This document shows positions 7,977 through 15,095 of a stretch of 22,535 nt of DNA, piece after piece. Under the pieces are notes generated by a model. The model was not told the origin of the DNA. It did no database searches and saw only the letters and a program-made list of their open reading frames with translations. The stretch is from an uncultured Desulfobacterales bacterium. Its GTDB lineage: Bacteria > Desulfobacterota > Desulfobacteria > Desulfobacterales > JAFDCJ01. The stretch spans positions 1 through 22,535 of the forward strand of contig CALZJV010000201.1 in assembly GCA_945787595.1 (NCBI GenBank), in the 5' to 3' direction. The position numbers were made by a program, and so were the translations under genes. Position 1 is the first letter of the stretch, and each line of letters begins with the position of its first letter.

Positions 7977-8999
7977 TTACTTAAAGTAGGCGGCTGTCTC
8001 TTCAATAGTCAGAGATTCGGACACCGAGTAGTGTCCCGGTTTGCCCTGGACCTGTTTATAGGCCTGGTCAAAGTTGTTTGAATCAATAAATGGGATTGGA
8101 ATGTAAAGGGCATTTCCATATTTACCGTCGCTGACTGGCTTCTTAAACTCTTTGCCTAGAAGCAAATGTACGGTGACGTTCAGGGCGCTCGCCATGCAAC
8201 CCGGCGGATTAACCGAAGCCCCGGAATTGAGGTTTTTGTCTTTCCAGGTTTCCAGAAAATCTTTGCGAATTTCGCCGGTAGCGGCGATGTTGGTGCGGCC
8301 CTCGGTAAGGATGGCTCGCCAGGCTCCGGCCGCCATGCCGTCCTGCACCCATACGGCGTCGATATCCGGATAGGTTGCGAGTAGGTTCTGCATGGCCTGT
8401 TGGCCCTGAGCCTGGTCCCAGTTGGCATTGACTTCGTTCAGGATCTCTATCCCATTATACTTGGAAAATACCTCCCTATAACCTTCAACCCGCATCTGGT
8501 TGGCTGGGTGTCCGGCCACACCGTTGATGGCGACCACCTTGCCCTTGCCGTTCAAGGTTTCGGAAAGCCAGCGGGCGGACTTCATAGCCCAACCCTTCTG
8601 GTCGATACCCACGTAGATGGCATCTTTGGACGACACCTCGGCATCAGTGGAAACAACGATGATGCCCTGCTTTTTGGCCTGTCGGAACACCGGATTAAAG
8701 GCAGTGGGGCTGTTGGGGTTGATAATGATAGCGTCGACGCCCTGGTTAATAAAGTTGCGCACATGGGCGATTTGCCCCTGGACGTCAACGTTCGAGCTCT
8801 GGACGATTACTTTCACCTCGACGCCCTCTTTCTGCCATTTGGCGGCAGCGGCTTTAGCCTCGTCAATCATCTGGGTACGCCATTCGCTGCCTACCCAGCC
8901 GTTGCTGAGCCCAATGGTAAAGCTTTTCGCCAGCGAAACTCCCGAGAAAAGTAAACAAACAGAGACAACCAGAATAAGTATTGAACCTAATTTCTTCAT
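7977..8999 (-). CDS. Periplasmic sugar-binding protein, RbsB-like (Peripla_BP_4)
   Basis: A 340-residue exported binding protein, first gene of the operon. Residues 1-24 form a Sec signal peptide (MKKLGS, hydrophobic core, SLAKS cleavage region). The mature part begins FTIGLSNGWVGSEWR and has the hinge-and-lobe pattern of the ribose/galactose-binding group, including NFINQGVDAIIINPNSPTA and IIVVSTDAEV. It delivers substrate to the CUT2 permeases. The ATG has a strong AAAGGAGG about six bases upstream, consistent with high expression. A promoter is recognisable at 9094-9122. The ligand could be a pentose, hexose or polyol; no residue seen here decides it. Confidence 0.9.
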   Translation of the reverse strand: MKKLGSILILVVSVCLLFSGVSLAKSFTIGLSNGWVGSEWRTQMIDEAKAAAAKWQKEGVEVKVIVQSSNVDVQGQIAHVRNFINQGVDAIIINPNSPTAFNPVFRQAKKQGIIVVSTDAEVSSKDAIYVGIDQKGWAMKSARWLSETLNGKGKVVAINGVAGHPANQMRVEGYREVFSKYNGIEILNEVNANWDQAQGQQAMQNLLATYPDIDAVWVQDGMAAGAWRAILTEGRTNIAATGEIRKDFLETWKDKNLNSGASVNPPGCMASALNVTVHLLLGKEFKKPVSDGKYGNALYIPIPFIDSNNFDQAYKQVQGKPGHYSVSESLTIEETAAYFK

Positions 9000-9093
9000 T
9001 TTGCTACCTCCTTTCGTTCCCGTTTTTAAAATTCAAAATCGCAAATTCTCTGCCCACTAAGCCTTCATCACCAATTGTATATGATAGTGGTTT

Positions 9094-9122
9094 TTAATAA
9101 TCGATAGCATATGATCTTTCAA
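9094..9122 (-). promoter_or_regulatory. Promoter of the E2 sugar-uptake operon
   Basis: Read on the minus strand, TTGAAA (9117-9122) and TATTAA (9094-9099) are separated by exactly 17 bp, about 95 bases upstream of the binding-protein ATG. The sequence ATATGAT occurs on the plus strand both within the spacer/-35 (9109-9115) and just downstream of the -10 (about 9079-9085), spaced by about three helical turns. This could be a regulator site. Confidence 0.55.
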
Positions 9123-9302
9123 GAAGAAAATAGGAACGACATATAAAAAAATCGAAGTGTTGTACCAGTTTGATAAACAGAGATAAGAAGTCCCTTTTTG
9201 AAAATGAATCTGATAAAAAACAAGGTTGTGTGAAGGATATGGATGATTGACTGAATATTTTCGTGTCGGCAGTGAGTTCTTTTTGTTCTTTCCATAACCA
9301 TT
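9123..9302. other. Intergenic stretch, nothing recognised
   Basis: AT-rich DNA between the sugar-operon promoter and repeat R2. Short open frames here have no recognisable protein pattern. No hairpin or RNA gene was seen. Confidence 0.5.
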
Positions 9303-9423
9303 TCATATGCGAATATGCAGCCAGGACTGTACAAAAACTAGCTTAATGTCGCTTAAACTAGCTTTGATTTTATTAACTATTTTATTTCATTACTAATTTT
9401 TCAAGTCCGGCCTTCGGCACCAT
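9303..9423 (+). repeat. Attachment-site repeat R2 with best-preserved tRNA-Leu 3' core
   Basis: This is the most diverged copy in its arm region (ATGCGAATATGCAGCCAGG, then degenerate AAACTAGC-type motifs). Its core is the best preserved. Positions 9400-9423 contain the T-loop TTCAAGT, T-stem strand CCGGC, acceptor strand CTTCGGC and ACCA of a tRNA-Leu. No 5' half of a tRNA is present, so this is a remnant and not a tRNA gene. Confidence 0.7.
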
Positions 9424-9440
9424 CTAAATATTTTTACTTA

Positions 9441-9471
9441 CGGTTTCAGTATTTTACTGAAGCCGATTTTT
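9441..9471 (+). terminator. Intrinsic terminator after R2
   Basis: An 11-bp stem (CGGTTTCAGTA / TACTGAAGCCG, one G-T pair) with a TTT loop at 9441-9465 is followed by ATTTTT. Its sequence is unrelated to the terminators after R1 and R3. Confidence 0.8.
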
Positions 9472-9516
9472 GCTATACGCTATTTTAAGCCCGATTTTCG
9501 CACCACGGAATCAGGG

Positions 9517-10277
9517 TTATAGTCGCCTTTCAGGATTTCCGAAACCGCCTTTTGGCAGAGTATCCTGACTGGGAAAAAATCGATCGTAGGATTTGAACCC
9601 AATCTCAGGTCGAGTCTCCATTGCGTGAGTTAACATGAAAGCGCCCATCTGACGTCCGAGTTTTGCCGGTATCGGTTCTGAAAAAAAATCCAAATGTGTC
9701 CGCCATTTCCAGACCTTGATCTTTCAAGCGCAGCAGGTATATTAAACTTTCGGCAGGTTTCCAGATAGACCTTTGAGTTCTCCTTCCACGTTTCCTTGTC
9801 GAAATCGACAAGCCTGGGGTACATACCGATCACAAATTCACGCTGGTATCGATCGGCTGGGTCAACGCCAATCAGGTGGTTTCGAATGACATCGTTCGAA
9901 AACGGTATAAAATCTCTATTTTCACAATCACCGCATTTGATTTTTGGTTTTTGGCATATGGGCTTGATCCACTCATTACGGCAGACCGGCTGGTAACCGC
10001 TTTTACCGGTGCGCTTGCTTTCAAAGCGTCTTGGGTAGACATCTTCCCTACCTCGGAACAAAGACCGAAAAAGAGCAATTTTTTGTTCCTCGGTCGATTC
10101 ATTTGTTACGTTTGATTCAGATCGCTGGTTAAACGGAAGCTGTTCATCGGCAATTAATGGTTTTTGCCCTTTTAGCTGCTCGATTCTTGCTTGCAGTGCC
10201 TTCCTTTTAGCATCTTAAGTAGACAATTCAGATTCTAAAGCCTGAATTTGTTCGTTTATTGGTTTCTGATGCTTCAA
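9517..10277 (-). pseudogene. TOTE-type primase gene, broken N-terminal copy (copy 2)
   Basis: This matches the gene at 1-594 from its TTG start (10275-10277, GAGAGG upstream) onward and extends further into the domain. There is an in-frame TAA at 10215-10217 inside the coiled coil. A 27-base in-frame deletion at 9809/9810 removes nine residues ending in the catalytic strand (ETCWFLAVD). A one-base loss in the run of eight A at 9681-9688 shifts the frame. Past the shift, family-like sequence resumes (EPIPAKLGRQMGAFMLTHAM, then SYDRFFPSQDTLPKGGFGN) and then ends abruptly about 9536. The GNGGHIW motif with the primase histidine is present before the shift. It cannot encode a working primase. Everything after the first 240 or so residues, including any helicase, is absent. 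Confidence 0.82.
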
Positions 10278-10362
10278 GACATCCTCTCGAGCAATTTTAT
10301 TTCTGGATTGGTTAGCAAATACGGAATGACAAATTACTCACTACGTGTTTTATTGTGGTTTT

Positions 10363-11283
10363 TTAATCCAACCAAGGACCGCCAGCAGACCAGGTCATTT
10401 CGAATGATTTTGTTTTTGCAATAGAGTCGATAGGCGGTAATAGAAATGATCTCACAAATTCAATAGTCTTCCCAAAATCCTTCTCTACTTTGACAAATCT
10501 GGTCTTTCGTACAAATGCTTGCCATTGGGTCTGTTTTAATGGATTTTGGATAAACGATGCCTTGAAGGCCTCCGGAGTTCCTGCTGGAAGTGGTGTTTTC
10601 CTACGGTTAAAGGTGTTTTGGATTGCCGAAGCAATAATTTGACCGGAAAATGGGAAATCGCACGCCAGAGCCCAAAGGTCGTAAAAATCTTTCATCCGAC
10701 TATTGACCATACCAAGACGCACAATGGCTTCAAACTTCTCCGCAACCACCGTTTCTTTGGGATATGTTCGAAGCTGGGGTGCCGGAAGGTCAAGTACCGT
10801 CGGAAAATCTGTGAAGACTGGATCGGGTGTGATCGCGTCGCCAAATCCGCAATCCACTTGTAAATGAATCTTCGCTGCTCCAAGCATGGCTGTCAATGGT
10901 ACGCGCAGACCGCCGTATTGTTGTTCTTCTCGAATCTCATTAACATTCACAGTGTCGGATAAATAAGTCAATCCATCATCAGCAAATAAAATTTGAGAGA
11001 TCTTCTGAAAAACGGCTTTTAGGGAATCAATGGTTTCTGATTTAAATGCAAGCAAATCAATGTTACGAGTCTGGCGGTAGAAATCTCCGGTCCAAAGCTT
11101 GAAAAGCATCGCTCCTTTTAAAACGAAGTTGTCAACGTATGGAGAACGGCTTAGGCGATAGAGCAAGCGCTCCATGGCAAATGTTCGCAGAACAAAAATA
11201 AAATCCTGACCGCTTGACCGGGAGTAATTGAGCAGGCGTTGGCGAACTGATGCAGCATAATTTTTGGTTTTCGAAGGACTCAT
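10363..11283 (-). CDS. Nucleotidyltransferase toxin, AbiEii/AbiGii family, with altered catalytic motif
   Basis: A 306-residue protein starting at the ATG that overlaps the antitoxin stop in an ATGA (11280-11283); a longer frame to 11331 would run 52 bases into the antitoxin gene and is unlikely. Family landmarks are FVLKGAMLFKLW (53-64), RQTRNIDLLAF (70-80), HLQVDCGFGD (140-149), TYPKETVVAEKFEAI and NSRMKDFYDLWAL. The family's active-site pair is normally D-x-D in RxTRDIDLL; here the first aspartate is Asn (N74) while D76 and D143 are kept. Such a toxin may be inactive, attenuated or altered in metal use. It pairs with the upstream AbiEi gene as a type IV toxin-antitoxin module. It is a different subfamily from the nucleotidyltransferase at 1879-2748. 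Confidence 0.87.
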   Translation of the reverse strand: MSPSKTKNYAASVRQRLLNYSRSSGQDFIFVLRTFAMERLLYRLSRSPYVDNFVLKGAMLFKLWTGDFYRQTRNIDLLAFKSETIDSLKAVFQKISQILFADDGLTYLSDTVNVNEIREEQQYGGLRVPLTAMLGAAKIHLQVDCGFGDAITPDPVFTDFPTVLDLPAPQLRTYPKETVVAEKFEAIVRLGMVNSRMKDFYDLWALACDFPFSGQIIASAIQNTFNRRKTPLPAGTPEAFKASFIQNPLKQTQWQAFVRKTRFVKVEKDFGKTIEFVRSFLLPPIDSIAKTKSFEMTWSAGGPWLD

Positions 11284-11894
11284 GAAACGATAGCCTCCAT
11301 ATAGGGCTGCATGACATTTCGTACCCGGCATATTCTTGCATAGTGAAAAAGCTCATCGATTGTACATCGACGGGATCGCCAGCACTCTTTTAGGGCTTCA
11401 ATGGCCACATCAATACCCACTTTGTTGCGATACTTAAAACAATCTGCTACGGTTTTAGCCGGATTGTAAACTCGGACCGATACGCCTTCGATCTTTTTCT
11501 CTTCAATGCCTTCTTTTAGTGATGGACCGGAGAAGCGGAAAATCCGGATTGGTGGGTAATCGACTTTGGGTTTTCGCATGGCCCGATCGATGGCCATCCA
11601 AATCTGGTGGGGATTTTGGGTACCGATTTCGTGGTAACTCAGAGCGCTGAGGAGGCAAATAATTCCGTGAGGTACCCGTTTGCAGGCTTCGGCAAGACTG
11701 TGGTGTTCCGTGAACTCTCCGTCGGCAAGAACATACAGTCCGCGACCGGTTCGAATCAGCTGCCCGCTTTTGCAGAGTTTTCGCAGATATTCTGGATGTA
11801 GACCAGCCTCTCTGATTTCACGGGCACGAACCACACCAGTTTTGCGAGCCATTTTCATAATGGCATTTTCGGTATTGTTTGAAGCAGCTTTCAT
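11280..11894 (-). CDS. Type IV toxin-antitoxin antitoxin, AbiEi family
   Basis: A 204-residue protein with an N-terminal winged helix (about residues 8-60: GVVRAREIREAGLHPEYLRK, then GRGLYVL) and the C-terminal AbiEi domain (PAKTVADCFKYRNKVGIDVA, IEALKECWR). The winged helix binds DNA and should repress the operon; the C-terminal half neutralises the toxin. The start ATG at 11892-11894 touches one arm of an 11-bp inverted repeat that brackets the promoter. The toxin follows with a four-base overlap. Length is normal for the short AbiEi type, unlike the 340-residue antitoxin in E1, so the two modules are not simple duplicates. Confidence 0.9.
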   Translation of the reverse strand: MKAASNNTENAIMKMARKTGVVRAREIREAGLHPEYLRKLCKSGQLIRTGRGLYVLADGEFTEHHSLAEACKRVPHGIICLLSALSYHEIGTQNPHQIWMAIDRAMRKPKVDYPPIRIFRFSGPSLKEGIEEKKIEGVSVRVYNPAKTVADCFKYRNKVGIDVAIEALKECWRSRRCTIDELFHYARICRVRNVMQPYMEAIVS

Positions 11895-11938
11895 GTCAAA
11901 ACGTTCTCACTTATAAATATATGCAGACGTTTTGACAA
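11894..11938 (-). promoter_or_regulatory. AbiEi promoter bracketed by an 11-bp inverted repeat
   Basis: Perfect arms TGTCAAAACGT (11894-11904) and ACGTTTTGACA (11927-11937) are 22 bp apart. On the minus strand TTGTCA (11933-11938) and TATAAG (11910-11915) form a promoter with a 17-bp spacer. One arm covers the -35 and the other reaches the start codon, which fits cooperative autorepression by AbiEi. Confidence 0.72.
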
Positions 11939-11999
11939 AACTACATTTTTACTTAAAAGTCAATGAATTTTGTTAGGTTTGAATAAACAGCTTCCAATG

Positions 12000-12131
12000 A
12001 AAATATGCGATTGATATGCGATTATGCGGCCAGGAACGTTTAAAACTCGTTTAAACTCACATAAACTCACTTATAATTCAGTAATTTACTGTTATAATTA
12101 ACTATCTGGCAAGCTCGGCCTTCGGTACCAT
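12000..12131 (+). repeat. Attachment-site repeat R3
   Basis: It starts with the same AAAATATGCGATTGATATGC block as R1. Three AAACTC motifs (about 12042-12072) and an AT-rich stretch follow, and it ends in a core CTCGGCCTTCGGTACCAT with one change in the CACCA segment. The opening 36 bases are identical to R1. Confidence 0.7.
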
Positions 12132-12142
12132 TGAAATTAGTT

Positions 12143-12173
12143 AGCCGCAATCCTATTGGATTGCGGCTTTTTT
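12143..12173 (+). terminator. Intrinsic terminator after R3
   Basis: An 11-bp perfect stem AGCCGCAATCC/GGATTGCGGCT with a TATT loop is followed by a T run (12168-12173). Confidence 0.88.
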
Positions 12174-12222
12174 ATGACTTCATTAAGTTGGGGGTATTCA
12201 TTCCGTCGGGAATCAGCATATA

Positions 12223-12441
12223 TCACTTTAAGCCGAGTATATCAAAAATCAAACCACATTTCCTTTGACAGGATTTTTTAACCTCAACCACAAACGCTTC
12301 GGCATTTTTCAATGTCGTCTCAGCATCTTCCGGGGAAGCTTGATATTCTGCGGCATAATCGGATCGTTGCCGTAAATCGAAGGCATCGTGCAAGACCTTC
12401 GGAAAGTTCCCCGACCAAATGCTCTTCTGTATATCTTTTTG
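12223..12441 (-). pseudogene. HEPN-domain protein, C-terminal remnant
   Basis: A 73-codon minus-strand frame without an ATG encodes FPKVLHDAFDLRQRSDYAAE and then SPEDAETTLKNAEAFVVEVK. This resembles the last two helices of HEPN proteins (LRxxxDY followed by E-rich AExFVEEIK), which commonly pair with a MNT nucleotidyltransferase in toxin-antitoxin or defence loci. The catalytic RxxxxxH part and any partner are missing. The frame upstream of 12441 is lost. It adds a third toxin-antitoxin trace next to an attachment repeat. Confidence 0.5.
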
Positions 12442-13015
12442 GTGTGGCCCCCTTTTTGCCTTTCCCTTGAGTCCCTTTCACACAGCAGCAAGCTCCCACC
12501 TTTGATCTACGGAGTCCGATATGACAGCGTGTCAAAAGCCAAAGGATTACTGAAAGCTCAGTTCAAGGAGAACCAAAAGAGATAGAAGATCCGTAATGTT
12601 TGAGAAATGGTTTTTAATCGATCCGGGTTGATTGTTTTTCATGATAACCTTCTTATTTTATTTTTTAGAGGCTATCACATCTAGGAGCAAAAGTCTAGAT
12701 TTATTTAATGATTTCAGTAACCTATTCGATATTTCCTCTTAATCGTTATTATTTCAAATAGTTATACGATAAAAGTCTGCCCTTAATTGGTGGGTTGCTT
12801 TATGCAATTTGGATGCTAATTCTAAATGCGTTGGCCCTGTGACCTTGCAGAGTCGACCTTAATCTCCCGCATAAATTCGGATAGATTTGACAGTCTTTCT
12901 CGTAAATATGGAATCTGCCCCGCAAAGCTCCGGCTGTCCCCTAATATTCTAAGCTACCGGTAGAACCTATTCCGCGGACCACTACCAGAGGTAGTGTTTA
13001 GCAAGTTAATTAATC
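12442..13015. other. Long non-coding stretch with few signals
   Basis: No convincing gene was found. An inverted repeat CACTACC-AGA-GGTAGTG at about 12980-12996 lies just upstream of a promoter-like sequence. A weak ATCTA/TAGAT repeat lies near 12679-12701. Short frames here lack protein-like patterns. Confidence 0.45.
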
Positions 13016-13044
13016 TTGACAACAAAACTTGCTTTAGTTATCCA
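13016..13044 (+). promoter_or_regulatory. Possible promoter upstream of transporter and glgP
   Basis: TTGACA at 13016-13021, then 17 bp, then TATCCA at 13039-13044. A 17-bp palindrome (12980-12996) ends 19 bases upstream of the -35 and could be an activator site. Confidence 0.4.
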
Positions 13045-13163
13045 GATGGATATTGTTTGCCTTAAGGGGCGCTTCAATATGTTGGGCTGTCTTGTCACGG
13101 CGTAGCTTCAGCGAAGACGGAAGCTGAAACCGATACCCTATTTACCATTTCCGATTCTCTCGC

Positions 13164-13277
13164 TTTGAAAAAGCAACTTCTTATCTTTCAGCCGTCCGGT
13201 TGGGTTACATTACTGCGGGGGAATTTGACAAATACGTGATACCCGAAAACATGGTGACTGAGGCTCAAAGGAGATAA
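13164..13277 (+). pseudogene. Possible C-terminal remnant of class II fumarase/aspartase
   Basis: A plus-strand frame ending at TAA 13275-13277 encodes ATSYLSAVRLGYITAGEFDK followed by YVIPENMV. This matches the pattern of the extreme C-terminus of fumarate hydratase class II and aspartate ammonia-lyase (LREAAxxLGxxxxxEFDxxVxPExMV). The frame is closed by a stop at 13125-13127 and no upstream homology was seen. It is a short match, so assignment is tentative. It sits directly before a transporter family that includes dicarboxylate carriers, which makes a lost fumC neighbour plausible. Confidence 0.42.
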
Positions 13278-13280
13278 GAT

Positions 13281-15056
13281 TTGGCGGTTGGCCTGCGACT
13301 TGACGTTGTGGCCGTTTTGGTCATACTGGCCCTCATGCTCAGCGGTCTCCTCTCATCCAAAGAAGCGCTGGCAGGTTTCGGTGATCCGGTGGTGTTATTG
13401 ATTGCCGGACTGTTTGTGATAGGAGAAGGGCTTTTCCGCACGGGAGTTGCCTTCGCTATCGGCAACTGGTTGATGCGTGTGGGTGGAACATCTGAAAGCC
13501 GGATGATGATGCTGTTGATGCTGGTGGTTGCCGGACTGTCCGCTTTTATGAGTTCCACCGGTGCTGTTGCTATTTTTATTCCGGTTACCTTAAATTTAGC
13601 GGCCAAAGCAAGTATTCAACCATCTCGATTGTTGATGCCCATTGCCTTTGCTTCGCTAATCGGGGGGATGTTAACCCTCATCGGCACACCGCCTAATCTG
13701 GTAGTCAGCAATCAGTTAATCCGGGAAGGATTGGATGGTTTCGGTTTTTTTGAATTTACACCCATCGGTCTCTTGGTATTGATAACCGGAATCGCCTATA
13801 TGTTGATTTGGGGAAGAAAACTGCTCCCTGAGGAGACTGCCAAACCCTGCAAATCGGTGGAGAACCGCCTTTCGTTAGGGGATCTGATCGAAGCCTATGA
13901 CATTTCAGAAAGTTTTCATCGCCTCCGTATCAGTGAGGATTCTTCAATAGCAGCGATGACGATGGCGCAGGCGTTACTGCGAACCCGGTACGGCGTCACC
14001 GTGTTGGGTATCGAGCGGCAGCAACAAGGGCGCACAATGATTATGCCCGCAAGAACTCACACAGAGTTAAAGGTGGCTGATATTATTCTTGTGGTAGATA
14101 CGGCCGGAGAGTTGAATCGGATGCTGCAGATCGAGAGGCTTGAAGATCTCAATATCGAAAATGAGTATGGTAGATTTGCAGCGCAAGAGCTGGGAATGGC
14201 AGAAGTGCTGTTAACCCCTCGATCGACGCTTATCGGTCGAACATTAAGCAAAATCCGGTTTCGCGAGCGATATGGATTGACGGTTTTAGGAATTCTTCGT
14301 AACGGCAAACCACTAAAAGGAAATTTAGTTCAAACCAAGCTATTATTCGGCGACTCCGTATTGGTTGGGGGAGCATGGGGGAAGATTGCGCTGTTGCAGG
14401 ATGAACATGAGAATTTTTTGGTGTTAAACCTCCCGCGTGAAATGGATGAAATTGCCCCGAACCGCGACAAGGCGCCCTGGGCTTTGGCGATCATAGGGGG
14501 GATGCTGGTGCTCATGACGTTTAAGCTGGTGCCGAGTGTTGCTGCCGTGTTATTGGCAGCCCTATTGATGGTATTGGCAAGTTGCGTCAGTATGAAGAAT
14601 GCTTATGCTTCGATAAATTGGGAGAGTTTGGTGTTGATTGCCGGCATGCTGCCGATGGCGACGGCACTTGAAAAGACGGGCGGCGTTCAGCTCATCGTGA
14701 ACGGACTCGTTGGGAGCCTTGGCGAATTGGGGCCGATTGCGCTCATGGCCGGCTTATTTTTACTGACATCGATATTCAGTCAGTTTATCTCAAACACGGC
14801 TACAACCGTTCTGGTCGCCCCCATTGCCACAATCGCAGCCGCAAATATGGACATTTCACCCTATCCCTTACTGATGACCGTGGCCATAGCAGCCTCGACG
14901 GCCTTTTCAACACCGGTGGCTTCCCCTGTGAATACGCTTGTTTTAGGACCGGGTGGCTACAAATTTAATGATTTCGTAAAACTCGGCATTCCCTTGCAGC
15001 TGCTTGTCATGGTCTTGACCCTGTTGGCTGTTCCGATGCTTTTTCCGCTTAAATAA
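13281..15056 (+). CDS. SLC13-family anion/dicarboxylate transporter with TrkA-C domains
   Basis: A 591-residue inner-membrane transporter. The first membrane half carries SSTGAVAIFIPV and then LIGTPPNLVVSN. The second carries SQFISNTATTVLVAPIA and then STPVASPVNTLV. These are the paired SNT/hairpin motifs of sodium-coupled SLC13/DASS carriers. Between them (about residues 200-375) lie two soluble TrkA-C/RCK_C modules (GVTVLGIERQQQGR and LTVLGILRNGKP), as in bacterial sulfate/citrate-type permeases. Substrate may be sulfate, citrate or a C4-dicarboxylate. The TTG at 13281 is chosen because an in-frame TAA lies two codons upstream and AAAGGAGA lies about six bases before it. Glycogen phosphorylase follows after 39 bases on the same strand. 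Confidence 0.83.
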   Translation: MAVGLRLDVVAVLVILALMLSGLLSSKEALAGFGDPVVLLIAGLFVIGEGLFRTGVAFAIGNWLMRVGGTSESRMMMLLMLVVAGLSAFMSSTGAVAIFIPVTLNLAAKASIQPSRLLMPIAFASLIGGMLTLIGTPPNLVVSNQLIREGLDGFGFFEFTPIGLLVLITGIAYMLIWGRKLLPEETAKPCKSVENRLSLGDLIEAYDISESFHRLRISEDSSIAAMTMAQALLRTRYGVTVLGIERQQQGRTMIMPARTHTELKVADIILVVDTAGELNRMLQIERLEDLNIENEYGRFAAQELGMAEVLLTPRSTLIGRTLSKIRFRERYGLTVLGILRNGKPLKGNLVQTKLLFGDSVLVGGAWGKIALLQDEHENFLVLNLPREMDEIAPNRDKAPWALAIIGGMLVLMTFKLVPSVAAVLLAALLMVLASCVSMKNAYASINWESLVLIAGMLPMATALEKTGGVQLIVNGLVGSLGELGPIALMAGLFLLTSIFSQFISNTATTVLVAPIATIAAANMDISPYPLLMTVAIAASTAFSTPVASPVNTLVLGPGGYKFNDFVKLGIPLQLLVMVLTLLAVPMLFPLK

Positions 15057-15095
15057 TTTATTCTTGTCAACTTGCTACCATGAAAGGACAACAGT

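Noticed and set aside
8400..8954. 184-codon plus-strand frame
   Set aside because: Antisense to the binding-protein gene, which has a signal peptide, ribosome site and family motifs.
9094..9334. Two overlapping 70-codon minus-strand frames
   Set aside because: They run through a strong promoter and an AT-rich gap. No ribosome sites or family patterns are seen.
9400..9423. A tRNA gene, because of the T-loop, acceptor strand and CCA
   Set aside because: Only the 3' end is present. No 5' acceptor strand, D-arm or anticodon arm lies upstream, and the same scrap occurs three times inside a longer repeat.
12309..12535. IS3-type transposase OrfA (KRYTEEHLVGEL resembles RFTEEQI)
   Set aside because: The match is only a few residues and lies in a different frame of the better-supported HEPN remnant.
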